Both the position numbers and the translations under genes were made by a program. 64,000 nucleotides of DNA from Bradyrhizobium sp. 199. Lineage in GTDB: Bacteria; Pseudomonadota; Alphaproteobacteria; Rhizobiales; Xanthobacteraceae. Within the stretch, counting starts at the first letter, position 1; each line of letters starts with the position of its first letter. The notes under the pieces are model-generated. The model had not been told where the DNA came from. It worked only from the letters and a program-made list of their open reading frames with translations, and made no database searches. Below are positions 1 through 9,052 of the stretch, one piece after another. The stretch covers positions 372,001 through 436,000 of the forward strand of contig NZ_JADPJI010000005.1 of NCBI RefSeq assembly GCF_023073355.1, given 5' to 3'.

Positions 1-315
1 ATCCGGCGCCACGTGCTGGAGGCGATGTGCCGCCATCCGCACTACGCGAACCTGCAGTTCTTCCGCGAGCATTCGCACGATACGCTTGTGGCGAGCCAGA
101 ACCGGTTCGCGCTGTTCGAATGCATGATCGATCCGGCGACCGGCACCTATCTCTCCGAGGACTTCGCCTTCTGCAAGCGCTGGACCGATATCGGCGGCGA
201 GATCTGGGCCGACATCCAGAGCTCGCTCGATCACGTCGGGCCGTCGGTGTTCCACGGCGACATCGCCTCGCAATTCGCAGCCGCGCCCGCGGCGGCGGCA
301 GATGCTGCGGCGTGA
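1..315 (+). CDS. C-terminal fragment of a putative glycosyltransferase-like protein (5' truncated)
   Basis: The reading frame is open from the first base of the window and stops at 313-315, so only about 104 C-terminal residues are visible. The stretch YLSEDFAFCKRW followed by GGEIWAD and LDHVGP resembles the end of GT-A-fold nucleotide-sugar transferases, where an acidic SED-type motif and a late histidine lie near the active site. The tail after residue 90 is alanine-rich. It precedes an ATP-grasp gene by 137 bases on the same strand. The family assignment rests on motif resemblance only; the catalytic N-terminal part lies outside the window. Confidence 0.5.
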   Translation: MRRHVLEAMCRHPHYANLQFFREHSHDTLVASQNRFALFECMIDPATGTYLSEDFAFCKRWTDIGGEIWADIQSSLDHVGPSVFHGDIASQFAAAPAAAADAAA

Positions 316-452
316 GCCTGCCGGAATGAGCGCCGGCGCATCCCGTCTGCCGGCATTGGAGCGCGCATCCGTCGGCGGCTCTGAGATCGTGTTGTGCCCG
401 GCGGAGGCCAACCTCGCGCAAGGGCCGGTAAACTCCGCGTTCGAGGTGTGAG

Positions 453-1706
453 ATGCAGCATCCGGTTTCCGCACCAATCGGCATGACCGCGGCGAACTAT
501 GCCGACCGCATCGGCTTTGCGCAGCTGACGCGCCAGGCCTTCGAAGGCGTCGACCTGCATCCGTTGCGCGACCGATTGGTGGCGCGGATCGCGGCGGGGA
601 CCGCGCTGGCCGGCGAAGCGCTGGATCTGTCCTTGATCAACCAGCTTCTCGGCGACAAGGATCAGGGGCTCGCGATCCAGTCGGAGGTGCTCGCCTTCCA
701 TCAATTGTTTCGCACGCCGAGCGCTGCTCCGAAACCGGGCCTGCGCGTGCTCGCGCTTGCAGCCGACATCGACATGGGCGGCAACACGCCGATCGATTTT
801 CTGCTCGAAGGCTCCGACATCGAATTGTTGACGCTCTATGTGATGAAGAGCGTCGGTCTGCCCGAGAGTTTGCCCGAGCACGATGTTGCCATCGTGGTCG
901 CCTCCGATTCCGACGAATGCCGCGAGGCGCTCGCCTTGATCGAGAAGGCCGCGCCGCACTGGCCGCGGCCGCTGCTTAATCGCCCTGATCGCATCGGCAA
1001 CCTCGATCGCGACAAGCTGCATCGGCTGCTGGCCGGCGTGGCGGGTCTCGACATTCCCGCGACCATCCACGCGACGCGCGCGCAATTGCTGGACCTTTCG
1101 CGAGGGCAGATCGCTTGCGAAGACATTGCGGATGAACTGCGCCTTCCGATGATCGCGCGGCCGCGCGGCTCGCATGCCGGCGTCGGGCTCGCGAAGCTCG
1201 ACGATGCGGCGGCGCTCGCAGCTTATCTTTCCGAGCGGGGCGAACAGGATTTCTTCGTCGCGCGCTTCGTCGATTATGTGAACGCGGACGGGCTCTACCG
1301 CAAATATCGTCTCGCGATGGTCGACGGCAAACCTTACGCCTGTCATATGGCGATCGCCGACCGCTGGGATATCTGGTATCTCAACGCCTACATGGCGTTT
1401 AGCGAGGAGAAGCGGGCCGAGGAAGCCCTCTTCATGCGCGAATTCGACGACACCTTCGCAGTGCGCCACAGAAACGCGCTCGACGAGATGAGCAGGCGCG
1501 TCGGCCTCGATTATTTCATCGTCGATTGCGCCGAGAACCAGGATAACGAGCTCCTGGTCTTCGAAGCCGACAACACCGCCGTCGTGCACAACATGGATTC
1601 GCCGGACGTGTTTCCTTACAAGCCTCCGCAGATGCGCAAGATCTTTGCGGCGTTCTCGGCGATGCTGTCGCGGCATGAAAGAGCAGGCGAGGGGAGTGCA
1701 ACATGA
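453..1706 (+). CDS. ATP-grasp family enzyme, substrate unknown
   Basis: This 417-residue protein has an N-terminal part of about 200 residues with no motif I recognise, then an ATP-grasp-like C-terminal half. The phosphate-loop region reads MIARPRGSHAGVG (about residue 230), and a metal-binding acidic motif LVFEADN lies near residue 370. ATP-grasp enzymes join a carboxylate to an amine or thiol through an acyl-phosphate; here the substrate cannot be read. The ATG at 453 follows a GAGGTG ribosome site. The stop codon overlaps the start of the downstream PLP decarboxylase (ATGA), so the two are translationally coupled and probably act on one pathway. The position beside flagellin genes may be coincidental or may indicate filament modification. 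Confidence 0.7.
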   Translation: MQHPVSAPIGMTAANYADRIGFAQLTRQAFEGVDLHPLRDRLVARIAAGTALAGEALDLSLINQLLGDKDQGLAIQSEVLAFHQLFRTPSAAPKPGLRVLALAADIDMGGNTPIDFLLEGSDIELLTLYVMKSVGLPESLPEHDVAIVVASDSDECREALALIEKAAPHWPRPLLNRPDRIGNLDRDKLHRLLAGVAGLDIPATIHATRAQLLDLSRGQIACEDIADELRLPMIARPRGSHAGVGLAKLDDAAALAAYLSERGEQDFFVARFVDYVNADGLYRKYRLAMVDGKPYACHMAIADRWDIWYLNAYMAFSEEKRAEEALFMREFDDTFAVRHRNALDEMSRRVGLDYFIVDCAENQDNELLVFEADNTAVVHNMDSPDVFPYKPPQMRKIFAAFSAMLSRHERAGEGSAT

Positions 1707-3202
1707 ACGAGATCGTCCGCACCGCGCAAAGCTCTGTCGCGCACGCCTCGCTCGACCCGCAGGACTGGAGCGCATTTCGCGCGCTCGCCCATCGCATGCT
1801 GGACGAGACGATCGATGGCATCGCCAACGTTCGGACCCGCCCTGTCTGGCAGCCGATCCCCGACGGCGTTCGCGCAGTATTCAAGGCCGACGTGCCGCGC
1901 GAGGCGAGCGACCTCGCCGAGGTCTATCGCGAATTCGCCGAGCACGTCGCGCCGTATGCGACCGGCAACCTCCATCCCGGCTTCATGGGCTGGGTGCATG
2001 GCGGCGGCACCGCGGTTGGTATGCTGGCCGAGATGCTCGCAGCCGGCCTCAACGCCAATCTCGGTGGACGAGACCACATGCCGATCGAGGTCGAGCGCCA
2101 GATTGTCGATTGGATGCGCCGCCTGTTTGCGTTTCCGGACAGCGCGAGTGGCATCTTCGTCACGGGTACGTCGATGGCCAATCTGATGGCCGTGCTGGTG
2201 GCGCGCACGGCTGCGCTTGGCACGCTGGCGCGGCAGCACGGCCTCGGCAATGACGGCGCGCTGCTGACGGCCTATACCTCGCACGCCGCGCATGGCTGCG
2301 TCTCCAGGGCGATGGACATTGCCGGGCTCGGCACTGATGCGCTGCGCAAGATCGGTGTCGATGCCGATCATCGCATCGATGTAGCGGCGCTACGCGCGCA
2401 GATCGCTGTTGATCGCGAGGTCGGCTTCAAGCCGTTCCTGGTGGTCGCGTCTGCCGGTACCGTCGACATCGGTGCGGTCGACGACCTCAAGGCGATCGCG
2501 GAGCTGTGCCGCGAGGAGGGGATCTGGTTTCACGTAGACGGTGCTTTCGGTGCGCTCGCGATCTTCTCGCCCGAGCTTGCGCCCAAGCTCGGCGGCATCG
2601 AGCTCGCCGATTCCATTGCGCTCGACTTCCACAAATGGGGACAGGTGCCCTACGATGCCGGCTTCCTGCTGGTGCGCGACGGCGAGCAGCATCGACAGGC
2701 TTTCGCGCAGCCGGCGGCCTATCTGCGCCGCGAGGCGAGGGGCCTTGCGGCGGGAGCGGTCTGGCCCTGCGATCTCGGACCTGATCTGTCGCGTGGCTTC
2801 CGTGCGTTGAAGACGTGGTTCACGCTGAAGACGTTCGGCACCGACCGGCTGGGTGCAACGATCACGCGAAGCTGCGCGCTGGCGAAGTATCTCGAAGCGC
2901 GCGTGCTGGCCGAACCGCGGCTGGAATCGCTGGCGCCGGTCAACCTCAACATCGTCTGCTTCCGCTACCGTGCCGATGATGCGATCAATCGCGAGATCGT
3001 GGCCGACATCCAGGAGTCCGGAATAGCGGCGCCGTCGAGCACGACGCTGAACGGCAAGTTTGCGATCCGTGCCGCGATCGTCAATCATCGCACGGAGGAG
3101 GCGGACATCGATGCGCTGGTCGCGGCCGTGCTGGACCTTGGCCGACGGCGGTGCGGCGACGGCGTGATCGAGGTCGAGGCGCCGCCACTCGCGGCGCAAT
3201 AG
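1703..3202 (+). CDS. Group II PLP-dependent amino-acid decarboxylase family protein
   Basis: The 499 residues match the aromatic-L-amino-acid/glutamate decarboxylase fold. Visible landmarks are the TGTSMANLMA cofactor-phosphate loop (about residue 153), HVDGAFGA with the PLP-pairing aspartate, and LDFHKWGQ, whose lysine would form the Schiff base with PLP. Family members remove the alpha-carboxyl group of an amino acid to give an amine, although some catalyse other PLP chemistry, and the substrate is not apparent. The start overlaps the stop of the ATP-grasp gene in ATGA. A perfect 17-bp hairpin just past the stop ends the transcript. Together with the ligase it suggests synthesis of an amine or amide building block; that is inference. 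Confidence 0.82.
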   Translation: MNEIVRTAQSSVAHASLDPQDWSAFRALAHRMLDETIDGIANVRTRPVWQPIPDGVRAVFKADVPREASDLAEVYREFAEHVAPYATGNLHPGFMGWVHGGGTAVGMLAEMLAAGLNANLGGRDHMPIEVERQIVDWMRRLFAFPDSASGIFVTGTSMANLMAVLVARTAALGTLARQHGLGNDGALLTAYTSHAAHGCVSRAMDIAGLGTDALRKIGVDADHRIDVAALRAQIAVDREVGFKPFLVVASAGTVDIGAVDDLKAIAELCREEGIWFHVDGAFGALAIFSPELAPKLGGIELADSIALDFHKWGQVPYDAGFLLVRDGEQHRQAFAQPAAYLRREARGLAAGAVWPCDLGPDLSRGFRALKTWFTLKTFGTDRLGATITRSCALAKYLEARVLAEPRLESLAPVNLNIVCFRYRADDAINREIVADIQESGIAAPSSTTLNGKFAIRAAIVNHRTEEADIDALVAAVLDLGRRRCGDGVIEVEAPPLAAQ

Positions 3203-3218
3203 CACTGGCAGGCCTGAA

Positions 3219-3257
3219 ACGACAACGGCCCCGGAGGCGATCCGGGGCCGTTGTCGT
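3219..3257. terminator. Bidirectional terminator hairpin between the decarboxylase gene and flbT
   Basis: Two perfect 17-base arms (3219-3235 and 3241-3257) flank a five-base loop. The two genes converge on it, with stops at 3202 on the plus strand and 3276 on the minus strand. T-runs are short on both sides, so termination is inferred from stem strength and position. Confidence 0.8.
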
Positions 3258-3275
3258 TTGCGGGAACGTGCGCGG

Positions 3276-3716
3276 TCAGGCGGCGGAGCTCACGTCGTCC
3301 TTGTCCGCTTCCATCTTGGGATGGGTGGCCTCGAATTGGGTTCGCAGCTTCTCTTCATAGGCGATCAGCTTGCGGGCATCCTTCAGCGCCCGGTAGAGGT
3401 CGCCGTTCAGTATGTTGTTGTTGATGGCCTCGATGATCGGCCAGGCGCTCGGCACCGCGGTGACGATGTCGCGCACCAGGTTGAAATAGGTGCCGTGCTG
3501 GGTCTGCGGATCCGGCGAGATGTACATCAGCTGGACCGCCAGATAGACGAGCTTGGCGGGCGTATCGGCAGTCTCCGGCGTGAGGATGTCGCGCTCGCGC
3601 AGGATCGGCACGTTGTCGCCGTCGATCAGGAGGCGGGCGCGCTGGTCCGTGTTGGTAATCACGCAGTTACCGACGATGATACGTTCGTGCGGTCTGAGCT
3701 CGACCTTGAGGGCCAT
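3276..3716 (-). CDS. flbT: Flagellin synthesis regulator FlbT
   Basis: The 146-residue protein has the FlbT pattern: N-terminal MALKVELRPHERIIVGN, then the LRERDILTPE segment and a helical C-terminal half ending in an acidic tail. In Caulobacter, FlbT binds the 5' leader of flagellin mRNA and promotes its decay when assembly is incomplete; in some rhizobia it acts positively instead. Here it is transcribed divergently from the first flagellin gene across a 314-base gap, and flaF, its usual functional partner, lies beyond the third flagellin. The length is typical for the family. Which direction of control applies in this organism cannot be read from sequence. Confidence 0.93.
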   Translation of the reverse strand: MALKVELRPHERIIVGNCVITNTDQRARLLIDGDNVPILRERDILTPETADTPAKLVYLAVQLMYISPDPQTQHGTYFNLVRDIVTAVPSAWPIIEAINNNILNGDLYRALKDARKLIAYEEKLRTQFEATHPKMEADKDDVSSAA

Positions 3717-4030
3717 GCCTGTTCTCCATCAACGCTTTCGTAACCGAGCGTTCGTTGCGGCCTATCAGGGCCTGATTCTCGCTCGGAATTAGTTAACGAG
3801 TTCTAAATCCCCGCCGTTTGCGCAGAAAAACTCAGCTTTCCCAATGGTGTAGCTGTGTGGCGGCGCAGCGACGCGCGCAGCTTCCCCGGGCGAATCACGC
3901 GCGGTCCGGCGAAAGCGCCGGTTTCATTTCATGTTTCGTTAGAGGACTCCGTCCCACCGTCCGCCGGTCGCTGGGTCAGTCTCGATCCAAGCAGACAAGT
4001 AACACCGTTTACCAGAAAGGTAACACAGTC
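3717..4030. promoter_or_regulatory. flbT / first flagellin intergenic region and flagellin leader
   Basis: This 314-base gap holds divergent promoters for flbT and the first flagellin. A degenerate CtrA-like element (TTAA at 3793-3796, seven bases, then TAAA) lies near its left end. The leader ends with CCAGAAAGGTAA just before the flagellin ATG. The second flagellin has nearly the same leader ending (CCAGAAGGGTAA), so this may be more than a ribosome site, for example an FlbT target. I found no clear sigma-54 element. Confidence 0.45.
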
Positions 4031-6310
4031 ATGTCCGGTATCGTCCTCTCCTCCTCGGTTCGCCAGAACCTGCTCTCCCTCCAGTCCACCGCTGACCTCC
4101 TCGCCACCACGCAGAATCGTCTGTCGACCGGCAAGAGCGTCAACTCGGCCCTGGACAATCCCACCAACTTCTTCACGGCACAGTCGCTCGACAACCGCGC
4201 CAGCGACATCAACAATCTGCTCGACGGCATCGCCAACGGCGTGCAGGTGCTGCAGGCTGCCAACACCGGCATCACCTCGCTGCAGAAGCTGATCGACAGC
4301 GCCAAGTCGATCGCCAACCAGGCGCTGCAGACCACCGTCGGCTACTCCACCAAGTCCAACGTCTCCGCCACCATCGCGGGTGCGACGGCGGCCGACCTGC
4401 GTGGCACGACTTCGTTCGCCAGCGCCACCGCATCCAGCAACGTCGTGTTCAGCGGCGCGGCGGGCGGCACCACGGCGGCGACCGGCACCACCACGCTCGG
4501 CGCCACCATCGGTTCCTTCGCCAGCACGGGCGCAACGGCCGGTGACGGCACCACGGCCCTGACCGGCACCATCACCCTGATCGCCACCAACGGCACGACC
4601 GCAACCGGTCTGGCCAGCAACGCCCAGCCCGCGGACGGCGACACGCTGACCGTGAACGGCAAGACCATCACGTTCCGCTCGGGTTCTGCTCCGGCATCGA
4701 CTGCGGTTGCGTCCGGTTCGGGCGTCAGCGGCAACCTCGTCACCGACGGCAGCGGCAACACCACCGTCTATCTCGGCACCGCGGGTACTCCGGCGGCCAA
4801 CGTCAACGATCTGTTGACCGCGATCGATCTCGCCAGCGGCGTGAAGACGGTATCCATCACCGCGGGTGCTGCGACGATTGCCACGAGCGTCGGCCAGACT
4901 GCCTCGAGCGCTGCTGGCGGTGCCGTCACGCTGAAGAGCTCGACGGGTGCGGATCTGAGCGTCACCGGCAAGGCTGACCTGCTCAAGGCGCTCACCCTGA
5001 CCACGGCCGTGGGCGGCGGCAACGCCACCGTGAACGTCAACCGGACCACGAGCTCGGGCTCGCTCGGTGCGACGATCGCGGACGGCTCGACGCTGAACGT
5101 CGACGGTCACGTCATCACCTTCAAGAACGCGCCGATCCCGGGCTCGACCGGTGCTCCGAGCGTTCCGAGCGGTTATGGTGCGAGCGGTAACGTCCTCACC
5201 GACGGCAACGGCAACTCGACGGTCTATCTGCAGGCTGGCACGGTCAACGACGTGCTGAAGGCGATCGACCTTGCCACCGGCGTGCAGACCGCGACGGTCA
5301 ATGCCAACGGCACCGCGACGCTTGCGACCGCCACTGGCCAGACCAACTCGTCGATCAACGCCTCGGGTCAGTTCAAGATCTCGACCGGCGTCAATGCCGA
5401 CCTGTCGATCACCGGCACCGGCAATGCGCTGAATGCGCTTGGCCTTGCCGGCAACACCGGCACTGCGACCGCCTTCACCGCGGCCCGTACCTCCGGCGTC
5501 GGCGGCATTACCGGCAAGACCTTGACCTTCTCGTCCTTCAATGGCGGCACGGCGGTCACCGCCACCTTCGGCGACGGCACCAACGGCACGGTCAAGACGC
5601 TCGATCAGCTCAACACCAAGCTTCAGGCTAACAACCTGACGGCGACGATCGACGCCAACGGCCTGCTGACGGTCTCGACCACCAACGATTACGCGTCCTC
5701 GACCATTGGTTCGAGCGCCGCGGGTGGTGCGATCGGCGGCACGCTGACCTCGTCCCTGACGTTCTCGACGGCTTCCAGCCCCGTCCAGGACACGGTTGCC
5801 CAGACCTCGCGTGCCAATCTGGTCAACCAGTACAACAACATCCTCAACCAGATCGACTCGACGGCTCAGGACTCTTCGTTCAACGGCGTCAACCTCTTGA
5901 ACGGCGACCAGCTCAAGCTGGTGTTCGACGAGACTGCCAAGTCGAGCCTGAGCATCACTGGCGTGACCTACAACTCCAAGGGTCTGGGCCTTGCTGCGCT
6001 GACCAGCGGTGTCGACTTCATCGACAACGCTGCCACCAACAAGGTGCTGACCAACCTGAACGCGGCATCGAGCACGCTGCGCTCGGAAGCCTCGGCTCTC
6101 GGCTCGAACCTGACCATCGTGCAGGTCCGTCAGGACTTCAACAAGAACCTGATCAACGTGCTGCAGACCGGTTCGGCCAACCTGACCCTGGCCGACACCA
6201 ACGTCGAGGCGGCCAACAGCCAGGCGCTGTCGACCCGCCAGTCGATCGCGGTCTCCGCGCTGTCGCTGGCCAACCAGTCGCAGCAGAGCGTGCTGCAGCT
6301 GCTCCGCTAA
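4031..6310 (+). CDS. fliC: Giant flagellin, copy 1
   Basis: The protein has 759 residues, roughly twice the usual rhizobial flagellin. The N-terminal D0/D1 region (MSGIVLSSSVRQNLLSLQ, residues 1-110) and the C-terminal D1/D0 region ending ALSLANQSQQSVLQLLR are typical flagellin. Between them lies a Ser/Thr/Gly/Ala-rich surface region with two clear modules (about residues 200-325 and 349-475) that each read like a hook IN motif, and a weaker third near 495-565. I start at ATG 4031, preceded by AGAAAGG, because the 71 residues the open frame adds upstream are unlike flagellin. The gene has its own terminator. It would be exported by the flagellar type III system and form the thick filament. 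Confidence 0.95.
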   Translation: MSGIVLSSSVRQNLLSLQSTADLLATTQNRLSTGKSVNSALDNPTNFFTAQSLDNRASDINNLLDGIANGVQVLQAANTGITSLQKLIDSAKSIANQALQTTVGYSTKSNVSATIAGATAADLRGTTSFASATASSNVVFSGAAGGTTAATGTTTLGATIGSFASTGATAGDGTTALTGTITLIATNGTTATGLASNAQPADGDTLTVNGKTITFRSGSAPASTAVASGSGVSGNLVTDGSGNTTVYLGTAGTPAANVNDLLTAIDLASGVKTVSITAGAATIATSVGQTASSAAGGAVTLKSSTGADLSVTGKADLLKALTLTTAVGGGNATVNVNRTTSSGSLGATIADGSTLNVDGHVITFKNAPIPGSTGAPSVPSGYGASGNVLTDGNGNSTVYLQAGTVNDVLKAIDLATGVQTATVNANGTATLATATGQTNSSINASGQFKISTGVNADLSITGTGNALNALGLAGNTGTATAFTAARTSGVGGITGKTLTFSSFNGGTAVTATFGDGTNGTVKTLDQLNTKLQANNLTATIDANGLLTVSTTNDYASSTIGSSAAGGAIGGTLTSSLTFSTASSPVQDTVAQTSRANLVNQYNNILNQIDSTAQDSSFNGVNLLNGDQLKLVFDETAKSSLSITGVTYNSKGLGLAALTSGVDFIDNAATNKVLTNLNAASSTLRSEASALGSNLTIVQVRQDFNKNLINVLQTGSANLTLADTNVEAANSQALSTRQSIAVSALSLANQSQQSVLQLLR

Positions 6311-6340
6311 CAAGCGGACGACTTCGCAAAGCAAGATCCG

Positions 6341-6374
6341 GCGGCGGGGCTTCGGCCCCGCCGCTTTCTTTTTG
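6341..6374 (+). terminator. Rho-independent terminator of flagellin copy 1
   Basis: A perfect 10-bp GC stem (6341-6350 with 6355-6364) closes on a TTCG tetraloop and is followed by a T-rich tract. It lies 30 bases past the stop codon. Confidence 0.93.
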
Positions 6375-6636
6375 GCTCGTCTCGCGCCCGTCGCCTTCGG
6401 TAGGGCTTTGGAAAAGTAACCAGCGGTTATGGTTAATGGAGCGTAAGCGCAAAGAAACGCCAATGATTTCAGGCTGATTTACCAACCGGCGCGCGGCTGT
6501 CGTTCGTTTATGGTGAACCCGCGCTTATGCAGGCGATGTTCGCTTCACCCTTTGTTAGCCATGTCGCGGCACGCTGGCCCCGTCACTCGATCTGAAGCGA
6601 TCGAACGAAGACGCGTAAGCCAGAAGGGTAAGAGTC
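6375..6636 (+). promoter_or_regulatory. Upstream region of flagellin copy 2
   Basis: This gap separates the terminator of copy 1 from the second flagellin ATG. It contains scattered GGTTAA/TTAGCC-like words but no well-spaced CtrA box and no convincing sigma-54 or sigma-70 pair. The last 17 bases repeat the leader ending of copy 1 (CCAGAAGGGTAA then GAGTC before ATG). That the copy has its own promoter is inferred from the terminator upstream. Confidence 0.4.
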
Positions 6637-8925
6637 ATGTCAGGTATCGTTCTCTCTGCGTCGGTTCGCCAGAACCTCCTCTCTCTCCAGTCCACCGCCG
6701 ATCTCCTCGCCACCACGCAGAACCGTCTCTCGACCGGCAAGAGCGTCAACTCGGCCCTGGACAATCCCACCAACTTCTTCACGGCACAGTCGCTCGACAA
6801 CCGCGCCAGCGACATCAACAATTTGCTCGACGGCATCGCCAATGGCGTGCAGGTCCTGCAGGCCGCCAACACCGGCCTGACCTCGCTGCAGAAGCTGATC
6901 GACAGCGCCAAGTCGATCGCCAACCAGGCGCTGCAGACCACCGTCGGCTACTCCACCAAGTCGAACGTCTCGACCACAATCGCCGGGGCCACCGCAGCCG
7001 ATTTGCGCGGCACGACTTCATTTGCCAGTGCGACGGCGAGCAGCAACGTGCTGTATAACGGCACGGCCGGCGGCACCACCGCGGCGACCGGCACCACCAC
7101 GCTCGGCGCCACCATCGGGTCCTTCGCCAGCACGGGCGCAACGGCCGGTGACGGCACCACGGCCCTGACCGGCACCATCACCCTGATCGCCACCAACGGC
7201 ACGACCGCAACCGGCCTCGCCACCAACGCCCAGCCCGCCGACGGCGACACGCTGACCGTGAACGGCAAGACCATCACCTTCCGTAGCGGCTCGGCTCCGG
7301 CAACGGCTTCCGTTCCGGCCGGTTCGGGCGTCAGCGGCAATCTCGTCACCGACGGTAACGGCAACACCACCGTTTATCTCGGCACCGCGGGCACCCCGGC
7401 TGCGACTGTCAACGATTTGTTGTCCGCGATCGATCTCGCCAGCGGCGTCAAGACCGTATCCATCACTGCCGGTGCTGCGACGATCACCGTGAGCGCCAGC
7501 CAGCCAGGTGCTGCCGTCTCGACCGCTGCTGGCGGCGCCGTCACGCTGAAGAGCTCGACGGGTGCCGATCTGAGCGTCACCGGCAAGGCTGACCTGCTCA
7601 AGGCGCTTGCCCTGACCACGTCTACCGGTGCGGGCAATGCCACCATCAGCGTCAACCGGACCACGAGCGCGGCCTCGCTCGGCGCGACCATCGCGGACGG
7701 CTCGACGCTGAATGTCGACGGTCACGTCATCACCTTCAAGAACGCGCCGATCCCGGGCTCGACCGGTGCTCCCAGCGTTCCGAGCGGTTATGGTGCGAGC
7801 GGTAACGTCCTCACCGACGGCAACGGCAACTCGACGGTCTATCTGCAGGCCGGCACGGTCAACGACGTGCTGAAGGCGATCGACCTTGCCACCGGCGTGC
7901 AGACCGCGACGATCAACGCCAACGGCACCGCGACGCTTGCGACCGCCACCGGCCAGTCGAACTCGACGATCAACTCGTCCGGCGCGCTCAAGATCTCGAC
8001 CGGCATCAACGCCGACCTGTCGATCACCGGCACCGGCAACGCGCTTAACGTGTTCGGGCTCGCCGGCAACACCGGAAACGCAACGGCGTTCTCCGCTGCC
8101 CGCACCTCGGGCATCGGCGGCATTGCCGGCAAGTCCTTGACCTTCTCGTCCTTCAATGGCGGCACGGCGGTCAACGTCACCTTCGGCGACGGCACCAACG
8201 GCACGGTCAAGACGCTCGACCAGCTCAACACCAAGCTCACGGCCAACAACCTGGCGGCGACGATCGACGCCAACGGCCTGCTGACCATCACCGCGTCCAA
8301 CGATTACGCCTCTTCGACGCTCGGCTCGACGACCGCCGGCGGCGCGATCGGCGGCACGCTGACTTCGGCGCTCACGTTCTCGACGGCTTCCACTCCCATC
8401 CAGGATGGCGTTGCCCAGACGGCCCGCGCCAACCTGGTGTCTCAGTACAACAACATCCTGAACCAGATCGACACGACCTCGCAGGACTCCTCGTTCAACG
8501 GCGTCAACCTCTTGAACGGCGACCAGCTCAAGCTGGTGTTCGACGAGACCGGCAAGTCGAGCCTGAACATCACCGGCGTGACCTACAACTCCAAGGGTCT
8601 GGGCCTCGCCTCGCTGACCGTCGGCGTCGACTTCATCGACAACGCCGCCGCCAACAGGGTGCTGACCAATCTGAACGCGGCGTCGAGCACGCTGCGCTCG
8701 GAAGCGTCGAGCCTCGGTTCGAATCTCTCGGTGGTGCAGATCCGTCAGGACTTCAACAAGAACCTGATCAATGTGCTGCAGACCGGCTCGGCCAACCTGA
8801 CCCTGGCCGACACCAACGTCGAGGCGGCCAACAGCCAGGCGCTGTCGACCCGCCAGTCTATCGCGGTCTCCGCGCTCTCGCTGGCCAACACCTCGCAGCA
8901 GAGCGTGCTTCAGTTGCTCCGCTGA
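6637..8925 (+). CDS. fliC: Giant flagellin, copy 2
   Basis: This 762-residue flagellin is nearly identical to copy 1 over the first 110 or so residues and over long internal blocks, with divergent patches between (for example around residues 265-300). That mosaic pattern suggests gene conversion between the copies. It has the same architecture: conserved D0/D1 ends and hook-IN-like modules at about residues 200-330 and 352-480. Start choice is fixed by the conserved MSGIVLS N-terminus and the CCAGAAGGGTAA ribosome-site context. It carries its own terminator, so each flagellin appears to be a separate transcription unit. Confidence 0.95.
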   Translation: MSGIVLSASVRQNLLSLQSTADLLATTQNRLSTGKSVNSALDNPTNFFTAQSLDNRASDINNLLDGIANGVQVLQAANTGLTSLQKLIDSAKSIANQALQTTVGYSTKSNVSTTIAGATAADLRGTTSFASATASSNVLYNGTAGGTTAATGTTTLGATIGSFASTGATAGDGTTALTGTITLIATNGTTATGLATNAQPADGDTLTVNGKTITFRSGSAPATASVPAGSGVSGNLVTDGNGNTTVYLGTAGTPAATVNDLLSAIDLASGVKTVSITAGAATITVSASQPGAAVSTAAGGAVTLKSSTGADLSVTGKADLLKALALTTSTGAGNATISVNRTTSAASLGATIADGSTLNVDGHVITFKNAPIPGSTGAPSVPSGYGASGNVLTDGNGNSTVYLQAGTVNDVLKAIDLATGVQTATINANGTATLATATGQSNSTINSSGALKISTGINADLSITGTGNALNVFGLAGNTGNATAFSAARTSGIGGIAGKSLTFSSFNGGTAVNVTFGDGTNGTVKTLDQLNTKLTANNLAATIDANGLLTITASNDYASSTLGSTTAGGAIGGTLTSALTFSTASTPIQDGVAQTARANLVSQYNNILNQIDTTSQDSSFNGVNLLNGDQLKLVFDETGKSSLNITGVTYNSKGLGLASLTVGVDFIDNAAANRVLTNLNAASSTLRSEASSLGSNLSVVQIRQDFNKNLINVLQTGSANLTLADTNVEAANSQALSTRQSIAVSALSLANTSQQSVLQLLR

Positions 8926-8956
8926 TAAGCAACTGAAACTGCTAAATAAAATCGAG

Positions 8957-8988
8957 CGGCGGGGCCATTTGCCCCGCCGTTCTTTTTT
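8957..8988 (+). terminator. Rho-independent terminator of flagellin copy 2
   Basis: A 9-bp perfect stem (8957-8965 with 8971-8979), five-base loop, then a T-rich run of about nine bases. It lies 31 bases past the stop. Confidence 0.92.
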
Positions 8989-9035
8989 GCGTCCGCAGGC
9001 GGGCAGGGGTGTTCACCCGCCCTTAACCCTGTCCC

Positions 9036-9052
9036 TTAAACCGGCGTTAACC
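9036..9052 (+). promoter_or_regulatory. CtrA-type box upstream of flagellin copy 3
   Basis: The sequence TTAA, seven bases, TTAACC matches the full CtrA recognition pattern described in Caulobacter and other alphaproteobacteria. It lies 92 bases upstream of the start codon. The right half continues as TTAACCATAC, the same extension seen upstream of flgB. Copies 1 and 2 lack an equally good site. Confidence 0.6.

Noticed and set aside
3818..4030. 71-residue upstream extension of the first flagellin frame
   Set aside because: The extra residues do not resemble a flagellin N-terminus, the other copies lack them, and a ribosome site lies before the internal ATG at 4031.
3929..6463. 844-codon open frame antisense to flagellin copy 1 (and a similar one at 9685-11454)
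   Set aside because: It is a shadow of GC-rich codon usage in the flagellin genes; the translation is Arg/Gly/Asp-rich, has no domain and no ribosome site.
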